In this document: one piece after another, positions 1-12,692 of the stretch | Layout: every line of letters begins with the position of its first letter | Numbering within the stretch: the first letter of the stretch is position 1 | From: Paramarasmius palmivorus | Taxonomy: Eukaryota; Basidiomycota; Agaricomycetes; Agaricales; Marasmiaceae | DNA length: 64,000 bases | Direction: 5' to 3' | NCBI GenBank assembly: GCA_037176845.1 | Contig: JAYKXP010000051.1 | Coordinates: 310,001 to 374,000 of the forward strand | The notes under the pieces: generated by a model | The model's input: the letters and a program-made list of their open reading frames with translations, nothing else | Databases searched by the model: none | What the model was told of the DNA's origin: nothing | Position numbers and translations under genes: made by a program

Positions 1-1193
1 TCCATCAACCTCAATATCGGGATGTTGTCACCATGTTCGGTATCATGAACGAACCTCGGGAACCGATTATTGGCAAGGATGCTCTCGAGGCATTGTAAGC
101 ATTGACCTCTCATTGTTACCGGTAGATTCTGATTGCTATTGGTTGCTAGCTACGCTGAAGCCTACAGAATCATCCGGGATATCACTGGAATTGGCGAAGG
201 TGCTTGGATTTCATACCACGATGCGTTCATGTCCAGAGCCGACTGGGTTGATTTCCTTCCCAATGCCGACCGAGTAATTTTGGATAGCCACCCGTATCTT
301 GCCTTCAACGACCCCCAAAGCAATGACGGTTGGGCAGCACGAGTCAAGGATGTGTGCGCTTGGGGCGCTGAAGTTAACAAGTCGATGGCTGACTTTGGTT
401 TGACGACTGCCGGAGAGTATAGTAATGCCATAAACGACTGTGGGCTTTGGCTGAACGGCGTCGGTCTTGGTACCCGCTACGACGGCAGTTGGACGCCGAA
501 CCCTATGACAAAGCTGGGCGATTGCTCCAAGTGGCAGGATTATACCAAATTCGATGATAACACCAAGCAAGAGATCATGCAATTTGCTCTAGCTAGTATG
601 GACGCTCTTCAGGTATGGCTACATTTTGACTAGAGTAAGTATCAACACACTGACAGGTTGTTTAGAACTTTTTCTTCTGGACGTGGAAGATCGGCAATTC
701 TACAGCTACTGGGATGGTAGAATCCACGGCATGGTCATATCAACTGGGTCTCGAGCTAGGATGGATGCCTCCCGATCCTCGTAAAGCTGATGGTGCTTGT
801 GGAAACACTGCACCCTTCCGTGGCGCCATTGCAACTGGCAATGGCAACGTGAACCAGGCGCAGTACCCTTGGCCGCCTGCCACCATCACCGGTGCAGGTT
901 CTCTAAGCCGTTTGCCCGCCTATACGCCTACGGGTGCCATTCCCACGTTATCTGGAGGAACTTTGACTATTTCTGGTGTGAAACCAACCAAGACTGTCGA
1001 CGTTGGTAATGGTTGGGCCAATGCTAATGATCAAGTTGGCATGATGGTTCCAGTCCAAGGATGTAGCTACCAAAATCCATATGTGGGCCAAACTGCTGCA
1101 TTGCCGACCCCCGCATGTGGAGCTGGAGTTGGCAGGAGAGAGTTGGAACTCGAAGCACGAGCGCCAGAGGTCACCCCATTCCCGATGGTTTGA
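1..1193 (+). CDS. Exo-beta-1,3-glucanase, GH5 family (5' end outside window)
   Basis: Exons <1-94, 150-612 and 666-1193, joined in frame; about 360 residues are visible and the N-terminus lies outside the window. The family hydrolyses glucose from the non-reducing ends of beta-1,3-glucan in the cell wall or medium. Seen: the acid/base motif MNEP (bases about 45-56), and the nucleophile motif GEYS (about 412-423), which in this subfamily is usually GEWS. NFFFWTWK follows at the start of the last exon. The C-terminus is a 40-residue Pro/Ala/Arg-rich tail without recognisable domain. The two introns are 55 and 53 bp, typical of the window. The family assignment is firm; the exact subfamily (GH5_9-like) is inference from motif context. 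Confidence 0.9.
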
Positions 1194-2136
1194 TGATTCC
1201 GGTCGTATTATTTATTGGTTTGATATAGGTATACAGTATACTTACTGCTTAACTACTCATTCTTACTCCTTTGTATTCACTGTAGTCACGCAAGCATTCA
1301 TAGGGTAAACACGCATTGAACAGGGTAATAGCTCACTTTCATCGATTATATTGAGCCCTCAGATTAGCTGGTCACGTGCTACTCGGGTTTATTTTGGGAT
1401 CTGTAGTACTATTAGTAATAGTATTTAATTTTTACTAATAGACTATTAGTATGTTTAGTCTTCACTCCCATCCAAGATCATAACATCGCAAACACGCCAG
1501 CAGCTGCACTCGATCAATGCGAGATATCTCTCAGTCAGTTGTTTCGCCTTTGTACACTAAAGCTCCAGCTCATCCCTTGCCCGAAGATTTTTCGAACTCT
1601 CCGAGTTCCCGATTCCGCCGTCCACTGCGAGTGGGTCTATATCACGCATACGCAGTGAGATGATCTTTGGAATTGAAGATGGTTCTTTCATGGGAGTAGA
1701 ATGGTTCACTTTTTAGAAACGGGATGGGAGCACACAACCACTTGATAGTAACGAGCAGATATCAGCCATTCGACACCGCTCCCGTTGTATAAGAGTGCCT
1801 CAAGAAATAGCAACAAGAAGCAACAAGAAGGAATTGGTGTCTGGGTTGGGTCAAGATCATCTAGTCACCGAGGATGGGACTAAAGACCATGTTGCTTATT
1901 TGTGATGGTCAGGACTGTAGCGTGATGCTCATCGTCTTGCTTTCATGGAGGTAGATTGAATGTCTTGGTTTCACGGTAATAAATCCATCTTCCATGTCTG
2001 AATAGTATGGTTGTAAGTACGACGAAGGCAGAGGACGTTTCTTATACATATACGTGTGTACACAAGGCGTGGTGGAAGGTTATAAGCGGTTTCCGACGGT
2101 GGCGGCCCATATACTCCCTGCTTCCTCCGCATCACC
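1194..2136. other. Intergenic, with two AT-rich perfect palindromes
   Basis: No coding signal on either strand. It holds two adjacent perfect inverted repeats (listed separately) and a doubled CAACAAGAAG at 1811-1830. The remainder is presumably the 3' flank of the glucanase and the promoter of the homeodomain gene that follows. Confidence 0.6.
1407..1451. repeat. Pair of perfect short palindromes
   Basis: 1407-1423 is a perfect inverted repeat with 8-bp arms around one G. 1433-1451 is a second with 9-bp arms around one A. The two share the core TACTA...TAGTA. They lie 214 bases after the glucanase stop codon. They could be a cruciform-forming 3' end element or a footprint of a small transposon; the sequence alone does not decide. 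Confidence 0.6.
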
Positions 2137-3187
2137 ATGTCGACAAATGTTTGCAACACTCGTTCTTCCTCCTCGAACACAAGCCGACATTCGGGTCGCA
2201 CAAAGCGTCTGAAGGGGGAAGCCCTGAAAATTATGAAAGGTATCTAACTCGTCTATTACTGCTAATCGGTGCCACTTACAAAAGCGAAAAACAGATGCGT
2301 TTTACAGCCAAGGGATCACGAACCCAACTGCAAAGCAAAAAGACGAAATATTACAAAGAGTTCGCGTAAGGCAACTTATCGTTATAGCCTTCAACAGTGT
2401 TCGGAGGACTAATTCGACAACAAAGGAAATCCCGAACTATGAAGACTACCAGTTGGCATCGTTAGAGCGTTGGTTTACCAAGGCAAGAAGGTCGCTGCTG
2501 GTCAAGCAGGAGAGTTCCTATCCTTCCAGAAAGTCGTTGAAAATCCCCAAAGATAGTAAGCACTTGCTTGTCCATCGTCTTTGACCGTGGATTTACCGTC
2601 GCGCAGCTTCGACCGACCCCAAAGATGAGGTAGTCCTCGACACCCCAGACAACTCAACCGCGACAATGCCCCAGATGTCTCTTGACATCGAGGATCGCGA
2701 CGTAAACAGCCAGCCCATTAGTTCTCAAAGTAGCGACGCGCTGAGGGTCCTTCTACACCAAAATGGTGGCCTAAATCCATCCCAAGATGTTCTGCAGTTG
2801 TGGGCAAGACTTTTGGGTATCGATTATGATTCTGTCGTTTCTTTTGTCGAAGCCGAAGTTAACAAATTGGTCTCGGAAGCCTTGACGTGCTTGCACGAAC
2901 CTCAAGAGACCATGGTGGTTAATGAACCGGAGCAATATCAAGCAATGGACGCGCCACATCAGGTTCTTGTCAATACATCCCCGATGTCCGAGTCCGAGTT
3001 GGTGAATTACCAAGGTCTCAAGGCTGGCAGTGAGCCCAGATTTTGGCACTCATCCACTGAAGAGGACTTTTGTGGGGACTTCGAGTCATATGGGCCTATG
3101 GTGGAAGAATTTTTCAGCGTACACGATCTAAATCTGCATTACGATTACAGTGGTCCTTTACTTCAACCTATCGAATCTGGAGTTTGA
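2137..3187 (+). CDS. Divergent homeodomain protein HD-a
   Basis: Exons 2137-2239, 2295-2365, 2426-2555 and 2607-3187; 294 aa. The homeodomain covers about residues 22-82: helix 1 contains LKIMKDAFY, helix 2 starts at NPTAKQ, and helix 3 reads LERWFTKARR. The recognition position 51 is Lys instead of the near-universal Asn; Arg53 is kept. Exon 2 is 71 nt, as in the four paralogues of this window, and the intron at 2366-2425 falls at the same place inside the domain. Residues about 135-180 hold a degenerate second homeodomain-like segment with PSQDVLQLWARLLG. The C-terminal 110 residues are acidic and Ser/Glu-rich, resembling an activation region. It lies tail to tail with SWR1. The nuclear regulatory role is inferred from the fold only. 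The start ATG is the first in frame before the domain; an earlier non-coding or coding exon is possible. Confidence 0.72.
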
Positions 3188-3430
3188 GAGTGAGTCCACG
3201 CATTGAATCTCGAGTGTTCGACATAATGATTCTTCATTCCAGGCTACCCATTACATCCGTCATTGAGGTTTCTTGTTACATACACAGAGCAAACGCCTGG
3301 GTCTTGTTTTTCTTGATCTATTACACTAATACGATGTAGTCTGGGCAGATGATAGCAGCATCAGATAGTGCGTTACATATACTATTCATTACAAAAATGA
3401 AGCCAATATATAATTTAACTTAGCCTAAGA

Positions 3431-6400
3431 TCACAAACGCCAGTCTTGGAAAAGTTCCGCGTTACGTCGAACGAACGAGAGCATATACTCCACGACAGTT
3501 CCACCCTCCTCTTCCTCTCCCTCTCCCTGATTCTCGCCACCACCTTCGCAGGTATTTACGACATCTGGTTCGGGGACGCTTTGACTTCTCTCTTTCTGAA
3601 CCCGTGTGCCATCGCCGTCAAGCTCTCCACTGACTTCGAAGTCATCATTGTCGGCACCTTCCAAAACAACGGCTTCCCTCGCAGCTACTTCCGCCGCACG
3701 TGCATCCTCAGTATCCTCAAATTCACCCAGTGCCTTTGTCAGGGCCGCCTCGTTATCGAATAGTGACCTCCAATCGAATTCTCCTTTCTGAATCACGATG
3801 TCGTCCAAGGACCTCTTCTGATTAGCTTTGCGCAACATGGCCTCTTCAACGGTATGCTGTGAGACGAAACGATAAATATGTACGTCGCGTATCTGACCGA
3901 TGCGATGAGCTCTGCGCGCGTCGTTAGTTGGAGTGCTATCTGACGAAGACCGTACAATATCACCTATCCTCGCATTGCCTGTCCATCTGTGGATTGAAGT
4001 CACTATCATAGAAAACAACTGTGTCAGCACCTGTCAAGCTGATTCGAGAATGAGTTGGGATGCAATCGGTTCAGGTGCATGAACGTACTTAATGCCGACC
4101 CCTCCAGATCGCGAGGAGGAAATGAAGCAAAATATCCGGGGATCAGCGTTGAATCGTTCTGTGATGTACTGCCGATCCTCAATCTTGGTGGCACCATCCA
4201 GTCGGAGGTATAGGTATCCGTGGAAGTTGAGGAATATCTCCAAAATATCAAGTATCCTTGTCATTTGAGTGAAGATGAGGACTCGATGATCACCGGCTTT
4301 TTTCTCCCGTAGCAAGTCCGCAAGTTTTTGTAGCTTGCCACAATCATACTGTAGAAGTGAAGAATCGGGGAAAGCGATCTGGAGTTTGACGCTGGTGCGA
4401 TGCAAGATGGCGTCAAACTGGGGCGGCTGTTTGGCTAGTTCTTGTTCGAAGCCTTTCAAAGCAAATCGCGGGAGATCACGGGCTACAACTGCTGGTGTCA
4501 CGAAGGCAAATCGATCGACAATGCCAGCCACTTGCTCAGCACGATCCTTGTAGGAGAAGACTGCGGCATGGACATTCCGAACCGTGTGCATGTAGGTGGA
4601 CCGTGGGTCGGTGGCACTGAGTGGTAGGATAGGCTTGTAGAGCTGGCGAGCGACGTGTAAGAGCTCAGAGCTATATATAGGCATCCGCATGCAACGAAGG
4701 CGGTTGATATATGCAAGATGTTTCCATTGCGCTATGTTTTCTGCTCGACGTTGCCATGCGGTATAAGTACGAAAACCGGTAATAGTACGAGTGTCCTTGG
4801 GGGGTGGTTCACCGGGGTCGTCATGAAAGGGAAACATTGGCGTAGCGTCTAGTCTCCTGGTCTCGATGGCCGTCATTAATGGTGTCGGATGTTCCTGGAC
4901 AAATCGCAGATTGAGAAAATCCAAGTCTATGGATTCTTCTGCTTTCAAGAGCCTCCTACGTATAAGAAGTTCCTGGATCTCGAAGTCTGCCACCGCGGAA
5001 CGGCTCATGGAAAATGAGGTGACGATCGGCCTCACCTCAAAGAGATCGGGGTGATTGCAGACTTTACGCAGCTGCATAAGGATGTTGGCAATCTTTTGAT
5101 ATATCCCTGATTGCAGGGCATCCTGCGTTAGGGAACGTGCCATGAACTCATCATAGAGGTAACGCTGGCGCTTCGACAGTGGACAAAGCACAAGGTGCTC
5201 GAATTTGCTAGGAAGTTCCTTTTCGACGTCCCGCTTGAGACGACGAAGGAGATAAGGTCTCAAGACAGTGTGGAGTTTAGAAACTCGTTGCATCGTCTCA
5301 TCGTCGAGGGCGTTGCCCATCTCGATGGCCTTTTCAAGAGGATCTGGCAGAATGATCAAAGGGTTAGAATCATATATGGCTTCTTGGAAGTAAACGATCA
5401 ACTCACTTGAAAACCATTCGCCAAACTCTTTCAAATTGGCGAAGTTAGCACCTGACATCAAGAACTGCAAAAGAGCCCAAAGTTCGGTAAGATTGTTTTG
5501 GAGGGGCGTGCCAGTGAGGAGAAGACGCCGGAAAGAACGGAACATCAACAGAGTGTTCCACCTCTGGGACCTGAAGTTTTTGATCATGTGCGCCTCGTCA
5601 AGAATCATGTAGTACCACGGCTTCCTCTTGAAGATATGGGCATCTCTACTGGCCAGGGTGTACGAGGTTATGCATACATTAAAATGATGCTTATCGTTCC
5701 AGCCCTGCCTGAGTTCCTTTCGGCGTTTGGTCGTTCCGTGGTAGCTTAATATCCGGAAGGCTGGGAGAAATTTCTTGAATTCCATCTCCCAGTTCAGGAG
5801 GACACTCGTGGGCACAATCTACAAGCGCCACGTTAGAGTAATACATCGAAATAGGCGAGCTAGACAACGTACGATGAGATGAGGACCCCATATTCCACGC
5901 TCACATGCAAGATAAGCTAGCAAAGAGATAGTTTGGATCGTCTTTCTGTGAAGAATGACTTGGTCAGCATCATTATAATTAGGTAGGAATATATCTCACC
6001 CTAGTCCCATTTCGTCGGCAAGAATACCATTGAGGTTGTTTGTGTGTAGACTGGCTAGCCACTCCAAACCCGAAAATTGATATGGACGAAGAGCACCCCG
6101 CAGAAGTACGGGTGAGGTCATTTTGCTCCCAGGATCCCATTTCACAGGAGCAACAGCATATGGTCTAAGATAGTCGGGGACTATGTCATCATCCGAGTTC
6201 TCTACCCCGGTAGGTAGGTCTGCAATCCCATCTTCAGGAAGTTCCGGCGGCCCAACCTCCTGTCCTGAGGGAGAGGCTTGTTCTACGCCAACATTCGTCT
6301 GTGGCCCGGTTACTTGAGCGTCACCTGCCTCATCGTCTCCACGACCATGGTTTTGTCTTGTATCTACTGTGTTCTCACCGTCATCCTGAGGTATTAACAA

Positions 6401-9310
6401 AGTATGTTTGGGATCGACGAAGACAGCCCCCTCGAGAGCAAGCTCAATACCATCCGAATCTTTAGGATCACGAATGATAGACGTATCCTCCGCCTCGATT
6501 GGCGGGGTAACAACACCATCAGATGTCGGACTGCGACTGTTGTTGTTGACGGTGTTGTCCCCGATGGGAAATACTTCATCGACTGTACACGGAACTGGTG
6601 TTGTATCGCGACTAGGTGCCGGAGAGCCTGGAACAGGGGTTTGTATCCCATCTTCGATATCCGTGTCAGCTTGGCCCTCTGGGTAGAGTAGCTGCGGAGA
6701 AGATTCCCGGGAAGTACCAATCGGCGTGCCTCCTTGCGACAATCCTAGGTGCGGATCCACTAGGCTTTCAATCCGAGATTGATCCTTTTGGCTATCTCCA
6801 TAAATGGCAGACAAGTCAATGTCCATGGTGATATCCCCTTGCGACATGTCATCCTCGTTCACGTCAGTGTCGCCTCCGCCTTCGTCGTCGCCCTCTTCCC
6901 CTTCTTTTCCGGTCCCCTCATCAGCCTCGTCCTCGTCTTCACCCTCTTCTTCGTCCTCGTCGTCTGAGTCTCTGACCCCTGATTGTACAGATACACTTCG
7001 TGACAGACTTCTCGACATATCGCCTCGCGTGAGGTCCACCTGTTGTGTCTCCAGAATTTGACCCGACTGGTTCAATATAGCGTCCAGATGTTCGTGGCCG
7101 CGTCTGAGTTCCTCGGCCTCAAGCTTCAAGCGCTCCTGCTCGCGAATATGCTACAAATTGATAAGTGACTATGCATTGGAAACGAGAAGCGTCGACCACT
7201 TACAAACACGGCCTTTTTCCACTCAGTAGTCACCATCTTAATCGTCATCTTCGCCAACTGTTTGAGCCGCTTCTCCTCCTGCGCTTTGGCCTTGTCTTGT
7301 TTTACGACCTGTGCATCCCAATATGCGCGGATCTTTGAGGCTACCTGGGCTGCAATTGCTTGTCCCGTCAACCTCTTTCTCCGACTGCGGTCAAACTCGA
7401 TTGCGTCATCTACACAGTAATCCCAGATGTCCTTGGACTCTCTTCCCTGCGCAATGATTTTCTGCGGGTCCCACTTGAGATTGGCTAAATCAAGTGCGGA
7501 GGTATCAATATCCCCATAATAACGATCTTCTTTCCGTAGCATGGCTGCGCGATGTAGAGTCTCTGCGTCTGACCGTATCCGATGATCTAATTCCTTCATG
7601 GGAATATCCTCGTCTTTTTGATAAGACCACGAAGACAACAGCTTCTCAAGGTTTTCATTGTGTCTTGGGCGTGGCGCAATGTGAAGTGGACTGGATATCA
7701 TAGGAGGGGGTTTGCGGACGATGAGCTTGACTCGTTTTATAGCAGAAAGGAAAGGAAGCGGAGGCGGGGAGGATGGCGCACGCTGGGACGTTGTTGATAT
7801 CTGCATGTATCAAGGTCAATAAAAATGCAACCTTGAAGATATACAAGCACGAACATGAGAGTTTCGCTGAGCTGCTGAACGTTGAGGTAGCATCCGGCTT
7901 TTCACAGGTGCAGTAGCTGAACCAACCTGTGAATCCGGCGTAGAACTGCCACCAGGGTCATGAATACTATGAGCAACGTCAGGCGTAGCTTCAATCTTGC
8001 GCCTTTTTTGATGATGAGGTTGAGGAACGTTTAGATCTATGGCAGTCTCCGGCCTGCGTTTGGGCTTTGGTGTGCCTGTAGGGTCTGGAGTAGCTGAAAT
8101 ACTTTCCGTCGTTTGTTTCCTTCGCGGTCGGTCGTGATTCAGCTGGACCGAGACCGAGTCCGTATCTAGGACGCTTGGCGGACAAAGTTCTTCCTCTACT
8201 GCCTTCTCTTTCCCCTTCCCATTCGCCCTGGCACTCGCAATGATATTCCAGATGTCGGCAGTAGCCGCCGCTGTGCTTTTCTTTCCTTTGGATTTAACGG
8301 GTTGCAGTACGGGGGCGGACAGAGTCGGGGCACGGAGAAGATTTGTACGCTCTACCTGGGCACGACGAGTTCGTCTTCTCGAGTTGCCGGTAGTAGAAGA
8401 TTCAGCTTTGTCTAGTAAATCCAACTGCGCTTGCGATTTCCACTTCCAAGCGAAATAAATTAGTAACAGGAAGTAGACATACAAAGTTTTGACACGTACC
8501 TGCCGAAAAACCATCGAGTCATCTCTTTTGGCTTCCTGTGAAAACCGGTAGAGTCAGCCTCGGAGACGTGTTTCGATCCGGAAAAGCAGACCATAGGATC
8601 GTAGGTAGTCATAGTCACAAAGTTCTCCATGTGAAATAGTTCTCGAATCTGCAAACGAATAGCTATTAAAGCGAATTTCTGGCCCACAAGAAAGTTAAAC
8701 TCACCAAACTGTCATGCCTGTCATAGATACTTTCCAGTTCAACCTGCTTTTGCTCTAACAGCTCCGTCTTTCCTGTTTCCGAGACTTCCGCATCCAGTCC
8801 CTGAGAGTTGTATTCAATTTCGTCTCTCTTGTCACCCTCAGCAGTCCTGTGCTTGTCTCTGCTTCGCCTCTGACCTCGACCATTACCACCGCTTATTCCA
8901 GCTGTCGAAATAGACTCTTCCGAAACCATTCCTGATAGCAGCCTTCCTATTGGCAACGACAGCCTGTATAGACCTCCACTAAACGTATACCGAGCAAAGA
9001 GGTAAGACAGAGCCCGAGCTCTGCCTCACGCCGCCTTGGGAACGCGCGACCAACTCGTTACTGGATCTCGACAGATTTCTGGTGGTTTTGCGAGCTTCTT
9101 GGACGTCCGATATGTTGTGTGGTGGAAAGCCAAGTCTAAGAGAACAGAGAGAAGAATTTGGACCACTCGCGCCTGTTCAGAGGCCAACGCGGAAATAGAA
9201 TTGGGCATTTCTGGGAAATGGGTGGTCTGTTTGTGCTTGCCAAATAAAGGTATCCGCTCTAGCCGGTAGGCTGAACGCCGGCGTTGTTCTCTCTGCTCAG
9301 AAATAGCCAT
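3431..9310 (-). CDS. SWR1: SWR1 chromatin-remodelling ATPase
   Basis: Twelve exons on the minus strand: 9310-9030, 8963-8705, 8648-8592, 8535-8500, 8442-7855, 7800-7204, 7150-6000, 5945-5873, 5818-5407, 5343-4089, 4038-3964 and 3911-3431; 1754 aa. It is the Snf2-family catalytic subunit of the SWR1 complex, which exchanges H2A for H2A.Z in nucleosomes. Seen in order: N-terminal coiled segment ending [18 protein letters not shown] region near residues 525-620, which binds actin-related proteins; a long acidic Asp/Glu/Ser stretch (bases about 6830-6990); Walker A DEMGLGKT; DEAH box in [11 protein letters not shown]; a roughly 300-residue insert between the two RecA lobes, characteristic of SWR1/INO80; and the helicase C end [14 protein letters not shown]. 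The NWEMEFKK block fits SWR1 better than INO80. All splice phases close. The shortest exon is 36 nt. Confidence 0.93.
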
Positions 9311-9631
9311 GGTTAGATATATCGATGTGATTGCTATGCGAAAACTGCATTACATGTACAACAGACAAAGAAATTTTCAGTACCACAAAGTCAATAAAAA
9401 CGATACGTGGTGTCAACAATGCCGATAAAATAATGAATAGAAAAAACCATTACAACATTCCCCAAAAGCGACTAATGACCGCCGCAACCAGTCGCGCAGT
9501 CACGGAAGATGAAGGAGGTAAGGAGTTCCAATATATATAAAGTCCCTTGGTGATATGAAAAGGAAACCAGGAAATCCTGCCAAATTTTAAGTGTGATGGT
9601 ACAATGCCGAGTCTGTCCGTCCACATCCATG
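9311..9631. other. Spacer between PKA and SWR1 genes
   Basis: About 320 bases between the SWR1 start codon and the PKA stop codon, both genes on the minus strand. It must hold the PKA 3' untranslated region and the SWR1 promoter. No other signal is seen. Confidence 0.5.
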
Positions 9632-11062
<1,431 letters not shown>

Positions 11063-12303
11063 GAAATCGAATTTGTTGAGAAAACAGAATACGACGGCAA
11101 AGGAAGATATTCCAGGACAAGGGCAGTGAAAGGAGGTGAAAGAAGAAGAGAAAGGAAGGTCCCCTTGCGCTCAGGTCGAATCCATTGTTCTCTAACCGAT
11201 CGGTCGTCCAGAAAGGGAACAAGTCTTCGATACGAGCATCATCGAATAGCGTAAAGCATCACGTGTAAGCGGTCTGGCCTCCGGCGAAGGGGTCCTCGGC
11301 CAATCAGAACCCATATTCGTACCACGATGCGAGCCCTGCAAGGTCATGAGCTTAACATGCATCCATCATCCATGGGATTCATAGCTCATGAGTTCAAGCA
11401 TAAATTGAACTACTCATTCATAGCTGAGCGCTGAAACGCCGAAGCATCATAACCTTTCCGGTGCAGGAACTTTCCGATATCTCTCGGTCAGACACAGAAA
11501 CTTCGATCATGATACGGGCGTCGCCATCGCGAAGAACAAAAAAAACGCGGCAGACAGCTATATGTTTGATATCCACCTTCTACCAGTCAAGTGATTGTTT
11601 CCAGGAAGCGGCATTCCACAGACATACCGAGCCGCACTGGTCGACATCGGTATTCATCATTGTGAGTAGCGAAACAGCTTTGGCACTGTGATGGTGTACA
11701 AAGCTCGCAAACAAGCTCTCCTTGTCAATGTTACAGTAAAAAAGGGGCACTTGACACCATCTATGACGATGGAAAGTTGCACGTCGCACAGGTTGCGCAC
11801 GCGAGAATGTTGGAAGTTCATCCATTTCTACAGCAATACATGCACTCCCGTCTCGGGACCAGCTGTAGTGATCGTATGCCATTCAGGTGGATCTTCCCGT
11901 TACTTCTTCCAGGTCCTGTTCATGTTGATGAAAGAGTGGTATTGTGACGGAATTCCTGTAAGGTTCTACAGCGTTGGAATAGGGCTAATGCCGATACGGA
12001 TAGGTGTAACAGACCTGGTAGGTGGTGGAGATCTAATTCCTTATACGATATTACTTCTCGGCGCCACCAACGATACGAGCGGCGTCTTCCTGAACGGGCT
12101 AATGTTTGTTTCAGCTCAAGCAACCTGTATCGGGCTAGTCCTCCTACCTGCTGTCGACGTTCTTCTGCTTCCTTGCGCTCCATGTACTGTGATATTTAGA
12201 ACCGAATGAGCCCGTTAATTGTATGTCAAGACGTAAATCCATAATACCTCTATAGTCAAGGGCAATTAGCAAATGTCTAGTATGACGGGAGAACAAAGGA
12301 AAC
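11063..12303. other. Intergenic, PKA upstream region
   Basis: About 1.2 kb upstream of PKA. A 174-codon open frame on the plus strand (11688-12209) has no recognisable motif, no family resemblance and an antisense partner of similar length, so it is not called. The minus-strand part at 12120-12190 may contain the second exon of the COX14-like gene that follows. Confidence 0.45.
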
Positions 12304-12427
12304 CTTTTCCGGCTTTGATTGTATTTCGGTGGACGGCTATGCTAGAAACAACAGCCCAGACGGAAACACCGGCAAGAGAGTAAACGAAACCGCGATGTAG
12401 TATATCCAAAACTGAAAGCCGTGCCAT
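12304..12427 (-). CDS. Possible COX14-like small membrane protein, first exon only
   Basis: The minus-strand ATG at 12427 opens 41 codons ending at a GT donor at 12303. The peptide has a short amphipathic start with DILHRGF, a single hydrophobic span of about 17 residues, and the basic end HRNTIKAGK. This order (Leu-His-Arg, one transmembrane helix, basic tail) is that of the Cox14 family, mitochondrial inner-membrane factors for cytochrome c oxidase assembly. A following exon would be expected to encode a charged helix; a frame containing RKEAEERRQQ exists at about 12140-12185, but no clean splice joins it in phase. The resemblance could be chance, because the exon is short. Confidence 0.38.
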
Positions 12428-12692
12428 TAGTGGTACAGCAGGGGAAGGAAGTGGTATGAGGACAAGTTGTCGAACACGACCTTCCCACGCTAAGACGCGT
12501 TCACTAAAGCGGGAGAGTGGTACAAATAAAATTGACTCTCGAGTGGTATAGAAGGGTATAGATACATGCAAGAACAATTGGGAGTGGAGACAGAAGTACA
12601 CTATGACACAAAAATTATCCATTATTGTCCGTGGATATCCTAAGTGAACTAAGGCAACAAGGCAAGAAACTTTAACGAATCAACAAGACAAT

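Noticed and set aside
6404..7061. Several overlapping plus-strand frames with Ser- and Val-rich runs
   Set aside because: They are antisense of the acidic low-complexity part of SWR1.
3431..9310. SWR1 gene as INO80 instead
   Set aside because: The NWEMEFKK block, HSA position and the N-terminal RHDSL...FHMENF segment fit SWR1 better; both share the split helicase.
11688..12209. 174-codon plus-strand open frame with hydrophobic stretches
   Set aside because: Both strands are open over much of it and neither gives a known protein; hydrophobicity alone is not enough.
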